Shown here: piece by piece, positions 27,361 to 36,333 of the stretch
Position numbering within the stretch: position 1 is the stretch's first letter
How the letters are laid out: each line of letters begins with the position of its first letter
Assembly: GCA_017622875.1 (NCBI GenBank)
Contig: JAGAQG010000037.1
Coordinates: 1 to 61,665, forward strand
Direction: 5' to 3'
DNA from: Lachnospiraceae bacterium
GTDB taxonomy: Bacteria; Bacillota; Clostridia; Lachnospirales; Lachnospiraceae
DNA length: 61,665 nt
Notes under the pieces: model-generated
What the model was told of the DNA's origin: nothing
Database searches by the model: none
What the model saw: the letters and a program-made list of their open reading frames with translations, nothing else
Position numbers and translations under genes: made by a program

Positions 27361-28455
27361 ATGAAAAAAGAAACGAAGTTGACGGTCCTCTTACTGGCAA
27401 TTATGTTCTTTGGATTTTCTGTTCTTTGCTGGGTGAAGCCTTCCTCAGAATATTCTTTGACAGAGAGAAGGAAGCTTACACAGTTTCCGAAGCTGACCCT
27501 GGAAACTGCAGCGGACGGAAAATTTATGACAGATTTTGAAGAATATTCGTTAGACCAGTTTCCGTTTCGTGATGGGTTTCGAAGCCTGAAAGCATGGATC
27601 TCTCAGAATGTTTTTAGAAAATCAGATAACAATGAAATTTATGTGGCGGACGGATACGCTGTAAAAATGGAATATCCGTTAAACGAAGCATCACTTACGT
27701 ATGCTGGAAAAAGATTTGAGAATATATATGATAAATTTTTAAAAGACAGTGGCTGTGAAATCTATCTTTCCATCGTTCCGGACAAAAACTTTTTTTTAGG
27801 TGAAAAAAGCGGTCATTTGTCCATGGATTATGAGCGGTTGTTCCAAACCATGCAGGAAGAGATGCCTTATGCGCAGTATATAGACATTACGGATACGCTG
27901 ACCATTGAGGATTATTATAAAACAGATGTCCACTGGAGACAGGAAGGGCTTGTGGACACAGCAGAAAAAATCGGCAGTGCTATGGGGATAAGTCTTGATG
28001 GGGAATATGAAAAGAAGACTTTGGAAAACGATTTTTATGGAGTCTATTTTGGACAGTCTGCTTTAAACCTGCCGGGAGAAAAAATGCATTATCTGACAAA
28101 TGATGTGTTGGAACAGTGTACAGTCTACAACTATGAAAATGATAAGATATTGGGAATTTATGATATGGAGAAAGCAGAGGGAGACGATCCATATGAAATA
28201 TTCCTGTCCGGTCCTGTTTCGCTGCTAAAGATTGAAAATCCGAATGTGAAAACAGACAAAGAACTGATCGTTTTCAGGGATTCTTTCGGAAGCAGTCTGA
28301 TACCGCTGATGGCAGAGGGGTACAAAACCATTTATCTGGCAGATATCCGCTATATACAAAGTGAATTTTTGGCGAACTATATAGACTTTCACGAGCAGGA
28401 TGTGTTATTTTTGTATAGTACAGTAGTTTTGACTAACAGTCGAACATTGAAATAG
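27361..28455 (+). CDS. DHHW-family (AlgJ/AlgX-like) surface O-acylation protein
   Basis: 364 residues from the ATG seven bases after AGGAGGA; an in-frame TTG two codons earlier is too close. One N-terminal membrane span (about 8-27) anchors an extracellular SGNH-like domain. The diagnostic TDVHWRQEG lies near residues 189-197, preceded by ITDTL, and FRDSFGSSL near 301 would be the serine block. It is expected to complete acyl transfer from the MBOAT protein to a surface sugar. It follows the MBOAT gene by eleven bases. Confidence 0.9.
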   Translation: MKKETKLTVLLLAIMFFGFSVLCWVKPSSEYSLTERRKLTQFPKLTLETAADGKFMTDFEEYSLDQFPFRDGFRSLKAWISQNVFRKSDNNEIYVADGYAVKMEYPLNEASLTYAGKRFENIYDKFLKDSGCEIYLSIVPDKNFFLGEKSGHLSMDYERLFQTMQEEMPYAQYIDITDTLTIEDYYKTDVHWRQEGLVDTAEKIGSAMGISLDGEYEKKTLENDFYGVYFGQSALNLPGEKMHYLTNDVLEQCTVYNYENDKILGIYDMEKAEGDDPYEIFLSGPVSLLKIENPNVKTDKELIVFRDSFGSSLIPLMAEGYKTIYLADIRYIQSEFLANYIDFHEQDVLFLYSTVVLTNSRTLK

Positions 28456-28489
28456 TAAAAACGCATTTTTACAAAAGAGGGAACAAGTA

Positions 28490-29656
28490 ATGGATGAACT
28501 ACAGAGACATCAGATGGTATTCAAATTATTGATGCCATTTGTTGGTGTGTTTGCAAAATGGAAATTTAATTACGAGTACGACAGTTTAAAAGACATCGAA
28601 GGTCCTTATCTGCTTTTGCCAAATCATAATCTGGAGCTTGATCCGGCATTGGTCGGACTGGCTGCAGGAAAGCAGATTTATTTTGTAGCAAGCGAGCATA
28701 TTATGCGCAAGGGGATTGCTACCGGACTTTTGATGTATTTTTTTAAGCCAATCATTCATATGAAGGGGCGTCAGGGAGCTAAAACAGTCAAGCAGATGCT
28801 GCGAAGTCTTCGGGAAGGACATAGAGTATGCATATTTCCGGAAGGAAACCGTTCCTTTAATGGGGTAACTATGAAAATGCAGGCATCTATTGCCAGAGTT
28901 GCGAAAAAAGCAAAGGTAAAATTGGTAACTTACCGTATTGAGGGAGGCTATCTGACTCAGCCGCGCTGGAGCACCAATCTTCGAAAAGGAAAGTTAAAGG
29001 GGCGTCTTATCAATGTCTACACACCGGAGCAGTTATCAGCCATGTCAGACGAACAGATCAATGACGCGATCGTGGCAGACCTTCATGAAGATGCATATGT
29101 GACCCAGAAAAGAGAGCATGTGAAGTTTAAAGGAAAACAGCTGGCCCTGGGACTGGAGTCTACGATTTTTACATGCCCGAAGTGCGGAAAGATTGGAACA
29201 CTTCACAGCGAGGATAACAGATTTTACTGTGACTGTGGATTTGAAGCGGTGTATGATGTTTATGGTGAGCTGACTGATAAAGAAGGTAATAAATACACGG
29301 TCACAGAGCTTGATCTGAAACAGCAGGAAGCTTTGAGGGAAAAGATCAAAAATTGGAAAGCTGGGGAACCGGTATTTGAAGATTCTGTGACTGTTCATCG
29401 AATCGGTGCAGATCATGAGCTCATTGGAACGGAGGAAGGCAGCTTAAAAGCCTATTTGGATCATCTGGAATTCGGAGGAGAACGATTGGACTATGCGGGA
29501 ATGGATGGTATGGCAATCTATTCCAGAAGTGTGCTGATCATTCATCATGAGAAAGTCGGTGGACATCTGGAAGTGAAATCGGATTTAAGATTTAGTGCTT
29601 TAAAATATTTATATTTATACAACTTCGTAAAAGAAGCAGACAGAAGAATTAAATAA
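28490..29656 (+). CDS. PlsC-like acyltransferase with C-terminal zinc ribbon
   Basis: 388 residues. The N-terminal half is a 1-acyl-glycerol-3-phosphate acyltransferase domain with NHNLELD (His46-x4-Asp51) and FPEGNRSF (Glu118). The C-terminal half is unusual: a zinc ribbon (Cys229, Cys232, Cys247, Cys249) and about 130 residues with no family I recognise. Normal PlsC proteins are about 200-250 residues. No membrane span is evident, so it probably binds the membrane peripherally. It could make phosphatidate or acylate another lipid. It follows the surface-acylation pair after 34 bases. Confidence 0.87.
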   Translation: MDELQRHQMVFKLLMPFVGVFAKWKFNYEYDSLKDIEGPYLLLPNHNLELDPALVGLAAGKQIYFVASEHIMRKGIATGLLMYFFKPIIHMKGRQGAKTVKQMLRSLREGHRVCIFPEGNRSFNGVTMKMQASIARVAKKAKVKLVTYRIEGGYLTQPRWSTNLRKGKLKGRLINVYTPEQLSAMSDEQINDAIVADLHEDAYVTQKREHVKFKGKQLALGLESTIFTCPKCGKIGTLHSEDNRFYCDCGFEAVYDVYGELTDKEGNKYTVTELDLKQQEALREKIKNWKAGEPVFEDSVTVHRIGADHELIGTEEGSLKAYLDHLEFGGERLDYAGMDGMAIYSRSVLIIHHEKVGGHLEVKSDLRFSALKYLYLYNFVKEADRRIK

Positions 29657-29685
29657 AATATTACATAAAATGGGAGAAATGTGTT

Positions 29686-31125
29686 ATGAATCATCAATCA
29701 ACATGGGATTTTACGCTGGCAAACTATGATGCAGTTTGGGCATTTATGGTACAGTTTGGCAGTTTACTGTTATTTTTATTGCTAGGAAATACGTTACGTC
29801 GCAAGGTACCGTTATTTAGAAAATGTCTGGTGCCATCGGCTCTTTTGGGCGGAACACTGTTGCTGATCGTAAATTTAATCGGCAAACAAATTGGTCTGGT
29901 GTTATTCGATAATCAGCTGATGCAGGTAATTACCTATCACTGTCTTGCCATTGGTTTTGCCGCGATGTCTTTGAAAACAGAGAAAAGCACACATAAGACT
30001 AACCCTGCGCAGGTGCTGGAATTTGGAGCACTTCAGGGCGGCACCTATATGCTGCAGGCGTTTGCAGGACTGGGAATTACATTAATTCTATTCTTTTTAA
30101 CACGTAATAGTGAAAATGTGATCTCTTATGTTTGCGGTTTGATCCTGCCATTAGGATTTGGTCAGGGACCGGGAAATGCTCTTAGCTGGGACATTAACTA
30201 TACCAACACGCCTACTGCGATGTTTGCCGGAAATGGAAGCTTTGGTCTGGCTGTTGCATCTGTCGGGTTTGTAGTTGCTTCAATATTTGGTATTCTTTAT
30301 ATCAATATTCATAAAAAAGCTGGAACGCTTTTTGTGCGTAAAGATGAAAGTTATGATGAAGCAATCAGAATTTATGAAGAAACACGCAATGAAATTCCGG
30401 ATAATGAATCTGTAGATAAATTTTCAATTCAGGCAGGATTTGTTGCAGTGGCGTATGCTCTTGCATTTTTATTTATGTGTTTTTTAGGTAAACTTTCTGA
30501 TTTCACAAACAGTATTGCATGGGGCTTTAACTTTTTATGGGCTTCTATCGCAGCGATGCTGATTAAAGTAATTGTGAAGAAACTTCAGAAAGTTCGTTTG
30601 ATGAACCGAGGTTACATTAATAATTACCAGATGGACCGTATCTCAGGATTTGCCTTCGACTTAATGATCGTCGCTGGTGTATCAGCAATCGAAATCAACG
30701 ATATTAAGAACTATATTCTTCCAATCATTATCGTCTGTGTTGTCGGTGCGATCATTACTTACGCTTATATCCGTCTGGTTGCAAAAGAGTGCTTCAAAGG
30801 TTTTGAACATGAATTCTTTTTGATGTGCTTTGGCACGCTGACAGGTACTGCTTCCAATGGTGTCATTTTGATGAAAGAAATCGATCCGGGACTGCGTACA
30901 CCTACTTCAAGTTTATACATACTTTCTAACTTCCCGGCGATGGTCATGATCGCGCCATTGCTGTTCCTATTGGGATTTGCAGGAAAATCAATGAGTAATG
31001 CAATCATTGCATGGTGTATTTTCTTTGTGCTTTGGGTTGGTTATACGGTATTTTTGTTCCGCAGAAAAATATTTAAAAAGAAATATAAAGACTCCCCAGT
31101 GGAAGTCTGGGTAGATGAGGAATAA
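29686..31125 (+). CDS. GltS-like sodium:glutamate symporter
   Basis: 479 residues with about twelve hydrophobic segments arranged as two inverted halves. It shows GltS-like loops: GFGQGPGNALSW in the first half and FGTLTGTASNGVILM in the second. A hydrophilic stretch near 215-245 separates the halves. It is longer than classical GltS (about 400), so the substrate may be glutamate or another carboxylate. GGGAGAA precedes the ATG. It is a single gene before a strong terminator. Confidence 0.85.
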   Translation: MNHQSTWDFTLANYDAVWAFMVQFGSLLLFLLLGNTLRRKVPLFRKCLVPSALLGGTLLLIVNLIGKQIGLVLFDNQLMQVITYHCLAIGFAAMSLKTEKSTHKTNPAQVLEFGALQGGTYMLQAFAGLGITLILFFLTRNSENVISYVCGLILPLGFGQGPGNALSWDINYTNTPTAMFAGNGSFGLAVASVGFVVASIFGILYINIHKKAGTLFVRKDESYDEAIRIYEETRNEIPDNESVDKFSIQAGFVAVAYALAFLFMCFLGKLSDFTNSIAWGFNFLWASIAAMLIKVIVKKLQKVRLMNRGYINNYQMDRISGFAFDLMIVAGVSAIEINDIKNYILPIIIVCVVGAIITYAYIRLVAKECFKGFEHEFFLMCFGTLTGTASNGVILMKEIDPGLRTPTSSLYILSNFPAMVMIAPLLFLLGFAGKSMSNAIIAWCIFFVLWVGYTVFLFRRKIFKKKYKDSPVEVWVDEE

Positions 31126-31137
31126 TGTAAAATAGAT

Positions 31138-31190
31138 GAAGGAGCATCTCACACGAATTTATTTCGTGCGAGATGCTCCTTCATTTTGTT
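31138..31190. terminator. Large bidirectional terminator hairpin
   Basis: GAAGGAGCATCTC pairs with GAGATGCTCCTTC, and CACGAA with TTCGTG inside it. The stem separates convergent gltS-like and typA genes. The T-run is better on the plus strand. Confidence 0.88.
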
Positions 31191-31199
31191 TCGTACATT

Positions 31200-33029
31200 T
31201 TACTGTTTATTGTTCAAATAAGCACGTTTTCTAAGTGTAGGATCAAGAATCTTCTTACGGATTCGTAAGTTCAATGGAGTAATCTCCAGAAGCTCATCTG
31301 TATCGATAAATTCCAGAGCCTGTTCCAAACTCAAAATACGTGGCGGTGTTAATTTTAATGCTTCATCAGCGCTTGAAGAACGGGTGTTAGTCAGTTTCTT
31401 TGTCTTACAAACATTCAGTTCAATGTCCTCAGCTTTACCGTTCTGACCAACGACCATACCGGAGTAAACGCGTTCGCCAGGTCCGATAAATAAAGTACCA
31501 CGTTCCTGTGCATTGAACAGACCGTAGGTAATGGATTCGCCATCTTCGTATGCAATGAGAGAGCCTGTCTTACGATACTGAATATCTCCCTTATATGGAG
31601 CATATCCTTCATATTCGGTGTTCATAACACCAGTACCTTTGGTATCAGTTAAGAATTCTCCTCTGTAACCGATGAGTCCGCGGGAAGGGATCAAAAATTC
31701 AAGTCTTGTAGAACCAGTTGCATTTGCATTCATCCCCTGAAGCTCGCCCTTACGTTCACTCAGTTTCTGAATAACAGTACCGGAAAATTCATCGTCTACG
31801 TCTACATAAACTCTTTCCATTGGTTCCAACTTATGTCCCTTTTCATCCTGACGGTAAAGAACTTCAGCCTTGCTTACTGCGAATTCATATCCTTCACGTC
31901 TCATGTTTTCGATGAGAACTGATAAGTGAAGCTCTCCACGGCCGGAAACCTTGAAACGGTCCATATCATCAGTTTCTTCAACACGAAGGCTGACATCAGT
32001 ATTTAATTCTCGGAATAATCTCTCACGGATATGACGGGATGTAATATATTTTCCTTCTTTACCAGCCAATGGACTGTCATTTACCATGAACTGCATAGCA
32101 ATTGTCGGTTCAGAAATCTTCTGGAACGGAATTGGCTGTGGATTTTCAGGAGAACACAAGGTATCTCCAATGTGAAGATCTGCAATACCGGAAATTGCAA
32201 CGATGGAACCGATGTTGGCCTCACGCACCTCCACCTTATTCAATCCATCGAATTCATACAGCTTGCTGACTTTTACTTTTTTGCATTTATCCGGGTCGTG
32301 ATGGTTTACAAGTACAACTTCCTGATTTACGGAAATCTTACCATTGTCAACCTTACCAACACCGATACGTCCTACATATTCATTGTAATCGATGGTACTG
32401 ATAAGTACCTGTGTACCTGCTTCAGGGTCCCCCTCCGGTGCCGGAATGTAATCAATGATGGTATCGAACAGTGCTGTCATATCAGAAGTAGGCATACCTA
32501 AATTTTTTGTAGCATATCCTGCTTTTGCAGAAGCAAAAATAAATGGACAGTCTAACTGTTCATCATTTGCATCCAGTTCAAGGAGCAGTTCCAATACTTC
32601 ATCGATAACTTCATTTGGTCTTGCTTCCGGACGGTCGATCTTGTTAATACAAACAATAACATGCAGATCCAGTTCCAATGCTTTCTTCAAAACGAATTTT
32701 GTCTGAGGCATTGCACCTTCAAATGCGTCAACCACCAGAATAACACCATTTACCATTTTCAGAACACGTTCTACTTCGCCGCCGAAGTCTGCATGTCCTG
32801 GTGTATCAATAATATTAATCTTTGTACCTTTGTAAGTAACAGCAGTGTTCTTTGAAAGAATTGTGATTCCACGTTCTCTTTCAATGTCGCCGGAGTCCAT
32901 AACACGTTCCGCAACTTCCTGATTTTCACGGAAAACACCGCTCTGCTTTAAAAGCTCATCTACTAACGTTGTTTTACCATGATCGACATGAGCGATGATG
33001 GCAACGTTTCTAATATCTTCTCTTTTCAT
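31200..33029 (-). CDS. typA: Ribosome-associated GTPase TypA/BipA
   Basis: 609 residues. The GTPase domain shows G1 AHVDHGKTT (14-22), G3 [11 protein letters not shown] and G4 NKID. Domain 2, the EF-G-like domains III and V, and the BipA C-terminal domain follow, with [15 protein letters not shown] diagnostic of the family. It binds 70S ribosomes and assists large-subunit assembly under stress or cold. A good promoter is present upstream on the minus strand. It is a single gene. Confidence 0.97.
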   Translation of the reverse strand: MKREDIRNVAIIAHVDHGKTTLVDELLKQSGVFRENQEVAERVMDSGDIERERGITILSKNTAVTYKGTKINIIDTPGHADFGGEVERVLKMVNGVILVVDAFEGAMPQTKFVLKKALELDLHVIVCINKIDRPEARPNEVIDEVLELLLELDANDEQLDCPFIFASAKAGYATKNLGMPTSDMTALFDTIIDYIPAPEGDPEAGTQVLISTIDYNEYVGRIGVGKVDNGKISVNQEVVLVNHHDPDKCKKVKVSKLYEFDGLNKVEVREANIGSIVAISGIADLHIGDTLCSPENPQPIPFQKISEPTIAMQFMVNDSPLAGKEGKYITSRHIRERLFRELNTDVSLRVEETDDMDRFKVSGRGELHLSVLIENMRREGYEFAVSKAEVLYRQDEKGHKLEPMERVYVDVDDEFSGTVIQKLSERKGELQGMNANATGSTRLEFLIPSRGLIGYRGEFLTDTKGTGVMNTEYEGYAPYKGDIQYRKTGSLIAYEDGESITYGLFNAQERGTLFIGPGERVYSGMVVGQNGKAEDIELNVCKTKKLTNTRSSSADEALKLTPPRILSLEQALEFIDTDELLEITPLNLRIRKKILDPTLRKRAYLNNKQ

Positions 33030-33074
33030 AAGTCTTCCTCTAATTTTAGGTCAATCAACATTTACAACTAAAAT

Positions 33075-33102
33075 AGTTTATCACTTTCTGCCCACATTTC
33101 AA
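33075..33102 (-). promoter_or_regulatory. typA: Probable sigma-A promoter of typA
   Basis: On the minus strand TTGAAA (33097-33102) and TAAACT (33075-33080) are 16 bases apart, about 45 bases before the typA ATG. Confidence 0.55.
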
Positions 33103-33304
33103 GGGCTTTTTCAGCATTCGGGCCAGAAAACCAGCCATATTTTGTACTTTTTTGCGTGCAATCCATGTAGAAATCTGTCGAACGAAATATTTGGAAACAT
33201 TGGAATAAAATGGTTCTTCCCGGAATATACATAATATCGATGACAGCAGAACAAGGTAACCATTCACATGATGAATCGTTGCGATAAAAGAGAGGAGAAC
33301 AAAT

Positions 33305-33928
33305 ATGTCAGATAAGATGATCGAAAACAACCAGGTATCAATTGTAGGAGAAGTAGTTTCCCCATTTACATTCAGTCATGAGGTATTCGGAGAAGGGTTC
33401 TATATGGCAGATATTGCTGTAAGACGTTTAAGTGATTCAGAGGATTTAATTCCTGTCATGGTATCAGAGAGACTGGTAGATGTGACAGAAGATATGACGG
33501 GAACAATGGTCCGTGTCGGAGGACAGTTCCGTTCCTACAACCGCCATGAAGAGAAGAAGAACAAACTGGTATTATCCGTGTTTGCAAGAGAATGGGAATT
33601 CATTGAAGAAGAGGTGGAAAATGCAAAGACCAACCAGATCTTTTTAGATGGATTTATCTGCAAACCGCCAGTGTATCGCAAAACACCGCTTGGCAGAGAA
33701 ATCGCAGACCTTTTAATTGCGGTAAACCGTCCATATGGAAAATCCGATTACATTCCATGTATCTGTTGGGGAAGAAACGCAAGATTTGCATCAGGCTTTG
33801 AGGTCGGAGGCAGAACTCAGGTCTGGGGACGCATCCAGAGCAGGGAATATATGAAAAAATTAGACGAAATCGAAAGCGAAAAACGTGTCGCTTATGAAGT
33901 ATCGGTCAGCAAGTTAGAATATGTATAA
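33305..33928 (+). CDS. SSB-like protein with two OB folds
   Basis: 207 residues. The first OB-like unit (about 5-100) is followed by a second typical SSB unit (about 110-205: FLDGFICKPPVYRKTPLGRE, then IPCICWGRNARFA). The acidic DDxIPF-type tail that recruits partners is missing, so it is not the replicative SSB. It may bind single-stranded DNA during recombination, repair or competence. AGAGGAG precedes the ATG. It is followed by the CobO-like gene. Confidence 0.85.
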   Translation: MSDKMIENNQVSIVGEVVSPFTFSHEVFGEGFYMADIAVRRLSDSEDLIPVMVSERLVDVTEDMTGTMVRVGGQFRSYNRHEEKKNKLVLSVFAREWEFIEEEVENAKTNQIFLDGFICKPPVYRKTPLGREIADLLIAVNRPYGKSDYIPCICWGRNARFASGFEVGGRTQVWGRIQSREYMKKLDEIESEKRVAYEVSVSKLEYV

Positions 33929-34043
33929 GAAAATGAAACTGATTGCATTTTCATAAATGTTGTTGTAATATAGAGGAAATTCGGTAGAAATGTTTACTTT
34001 TACATCAAAAGCGCGGTCATTTTGCTGCGTAGAAGAGGAAATC

Positions 34044-34535
34044 ATGAATCACGGATCAGTTATTGTTTATTATGGTAATGGAAAAGGAAAGTCATCTTCT
34101 GCCATAGGGCATGCCATCTGTGCAGCCGGAACAGGGGAGTCTGTTGCAATTATCCAGTTCCTGAAAGGAAACAATCAGAAAGAAATTGAATTTTTAAAAC
34201 GTCTGGAACCGGAGGTACGTCTCTTCTCCTTCGAGAAAAATGCAGAATTTTTCGCAGAGCTTGATGAAGAGCAGAAAAAAGAAGAAATTCAGAATATCAG
34301 AAATGGTCTGAATTTTTCAAAAAAGGTTCTGGTAACAGGAGAAAGCACCATTGTCGTGCTGGATGAGATTCTGGGCCTGATCGAAAGAAACATCATTACT
34401 GTAGAAGACATCAAAGCACTCATCGATGCCAAAGATGATGGAACAGAATTGATTTTGACAGGAACCTATATGAAAAAAGAATTGATGCAGTATGTAGATG
34501 CTGTATATGAAATCAAGTCGATTAAAGAAGACTAA
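34044..34535 (+). CDS. CobO/BtuR-like adenosyltransferase homologue
   Basis: 163 residues from the ATG after AAGAGGA; an upstream in-frame extension reads unlike protein. The P-loop YYGNGKGKSSSAIG (9-22) and IVVLDEI and ELILTG segments match the CobO/BtuR corrinoid adenosyltransferase family. Typical members read GDGKGKTT and have a KHPY-type C-terminus; here these differ (GNGKGKSS, IKSIKED). No cobalamin genes are near; it lies between an SSB-like gene and dapA. It may be a working adenosyltransferase or a derived ATP-binding protein. Confidence 0.78.
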   Translation: MNHGSVIVYYGNGKGKSSSAIGHAICAAGTGESVAIIQFLKGNNQKEIEFLKRLEPEVRLFSFEKNAEFFAELDEEQKKEEIQNIRNGLNFSKKVLVTGESTIVVLDEILGLIERNIITVEDIKALIDAKDDGTELILTGTYMKKELMQYVDAVYEIKSIKED

Positions 34536-34556
34536 AGAGGAATGAGGAGGAAAAAC

Positions 34557-35447
34557 ATGTCAGTATTTAAAGGTGCAGCCGTTGCCATCGTTACACCGAT
34601 GTTTGAGAACGGTGAAGTTAACTACCCAAAACTCGGTGAAATCATCGAGTACCAGATTGCACACAAAACTGATGCAATCGTAATTTGTGGAACAACAGGT
34701 GAAGCTTCCACATTAAGTCATGAAGAACACTTAGAGGTCATTGATTACTGTGTGAAAAAAGTTGCAAAGAGAGTTCCGGTAATCGCAGGAACAGGCTCCA
34801 ACTGCACAGAAACAGCAATCTACCTTTCACAGGAAGCTGAAAAATCAGGTGCAGATGCTCTTTTAGTAGTAACACCATACTACAACAAAGCAACTCAGAA
34901 AGGTCTGATCGCCCACTACACAGCAGTTGCTGAATCTGTAGAACTTCCAATCATTATGTACAATGTACCAGGAAGAACAGGCTGTAACATTTTACCAGAA
35001 ACAGCAGCAACTCTTGTAAGAAATGTAAAGAATATCGTAGGTATCAAAGAAGCGTGCGGAAATATTTCCCAGATTGCAAAATTAATGAGTATCTGTGGTG
35101 ACGAAATCGAACTTTACTCCGGTAATGATGACCAGATTGTACCGATCATGTCCTTAGGCGGATTAGGAGTTATCTCCGTATTATCAAATGTAGCACCTGA
35201 AGAAACACATGACATCGTGGAAATGTATTTAGACGGTGATGTCAGAGGAAGTATGGAACTTCAGTTAAAAGCGATTCCACTCATTGACCAGCTTTTCTGC
35301 GAAGTAAATCCAATCCCTGTAAAAGCAGGTATGAACCTGATGGGATTTGAAGTTGGACCACTTCGTATGCCGCTGACAGAAATGGAAGACGCACACAAAG
35401 AAAACTTAAAAGCAGCCATGAAAGATTTTGGCATCGAAGTAAAATAA
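34557..35447 (+). CDS. dapA: 4-hydroxy-tetrahydrodipicolinate synthase
   Basis: 296 residues, normal DapA length. The ATG is six bases after GAGGAGG. Active-site features: GTTGEAST (46-52), Tyr135 in MYNVPGRTG, and the Schiff-base Lys164 in IVGIKEACG. It condenses pyruvate with aspartate semialdehyde at the entry to lysine and diaminopimelate synthesis in the cytosol. dapB follows after 87 bases with a small hairpin between, so they are probably co-transcribed. lysC and hom are 8 kb further on. Confidence 0.97.
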   Translation: MSVFKGAAVAIVTPMFENGEVNYPKLGEIIEYQIAHKTDAIVICGTTGEASTLSHEEHLEVIDYCVKKVAKRVPVIAGTGSNCTETAIYLSQEAEKSGADALLVVTPYYNKATQKGLIAHYTAVAESVELPIIMYNVPGRTGCNILPETAATLVRNVKNIVGIKEACGNISQIAKLMSICGDEIELYSGNDDQIVPIMSLGGLGVISVLSNVAPEETHDIVEMYLDGDVRGSMELQLKAIPLIDQLFCEVNPIPVKAGMNLMGFEVGPLRMPLTEMEDAHKENLKAAMKDFGIEVK

Positions 35448-35458
35448 GAATTGACTTG

Positions 35459-35485
35459 AAGGGCATGGCGCAGGCTGTGCCCTTT
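35459..35485 (+). repeat. Small hairpin between dapA and dapB
   Basis: AAGGGCA pairs with TGCCCTT around a GC-rich loop. Only a short T-run follows, so it is more likely a processing or attenuation element than a full terminator. Confidence 0.4.
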
Positions 35486-35534
35486 GCAGATTCGTTCGTC
35501 CCACAGGGACACTCGAAAGATAAGGAGAGAGAAT

Positions 35535-36296
35535 ATGATTAAAGTGATTATGCATGGATGCAACGGAAGAATGGGCCAGACGATCACAGGCCTTTTGGCA
35601 AATGATACAGAAGCAAGAATCGTAGCAGGTGTGGATATGGTAGACTGCCGCGATAATGGATATCCTGTATTTACAAGTCTTGCAGAATGTAATGTAGAAG
35701 CAGACGTCATCATTGACTTTGCATCTGCAAAAGCAGTGGATGCACTTTTAGATTACAGCGTGGAAAGACAGATTCCAGTGGTACTCTGTACAACAGGGCT
35801 TTCCAATGAACAGCTCCTTCATGTAGAAGAAGCAAGCAAAAAGGTGGCAGTTTTAAAATCAGGCAATATGTCTCTTGGTATCAACACCATCCAGAAACTG
35901 GTGGCACAGGCAGCAAAGGTACTTGCGCCAGCAGGCTTTGACGTAGAAATCGTTGAAAAACATCACAATCAGAAGCTGGATGCCCCAAGCGGTACAGCGA
36001 TCATGCTGGCAGACAGCGTTAATGAAGCAATGGACAACCAGTACCATTATGTATATGACAGAAGTCAGGTAAGACAGATTCGTGATTCAAAAGAAATCGG
36101 TATTTCTGCTGTTCGCGGCGGAAGCATCGTAGGCGATCATGATGTTATTTTTGCCGGAAAAGATGAAGTGATCACGATTTCCCATATGGCATATTCCAGA
36201 GCGATTTTTGGAAATGGTGCCATTGCCGCTGCAAAATTCCTGGCAGGAAAAGAAGCCGGCTACTATAATATGGGTCATGTGATCGACGCTAAATAG
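35535..36296 (+). CDS. dapB: 4-hydroxy-tetrahydrodipicolinate reductase
   Basis: 253 residues from the ATG after AAGGAGAG. N-terminal dinucleotide-binding GCNGRMGQ (8-15) and the substrate motif EKHHNQKLDAPSGTA are visible. It reduces the DapA product with NAD(P)H on the way to diaminopimelate. It is shorter than E. coli DapB (273) but normal for Firmicutes. It follows dapA and precedes the hisA-like gene by 37 bases. Confidence 0.97.
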   Translation: MIKVIMHGCNGRMGQTITGLLANDTEARIVAGVDMVDCRDNGYPVFTSLAECNVEADVIIDFASAKAVDALLDYSVERQIPVVLCTTGLSNEQLLHVEEASKKVAVLKSGNMSLGINTIQKLVAQAAKVLAPAGFDVEIVEKHHNQKLDAPSGTAIMLADSVNEAMDNQYHYVYDRSQVRQIRDSKEIGISAVRGGSIVGDHDVIFAGKDEVITISHMAYSRAIFGNGAIAAAKFLAGKEAGYYNMGHVIDAK

Positions 36297-36333
36297 CGAG
36301 ACATGACGCAAAACAATTGAGGAGTGAAGTTAA

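Noticed and set aside
32031-32501. 156-codon open frame antisense to typA
   Set aside because: Opposite conserved GTPase sequence and without a ribosome site.
34044-34535. CobO-like gene as evidence for a cobalamin operon
   Set aside because: No other corrinoid gene is in the window, and the active-site sequence differs from typical CobO.
35261-35713. 150-codon open frame across the dapA-dapB junction on the minus strand
   Set aside because: Covers two conserved genes in antisense and has no motif of its own.
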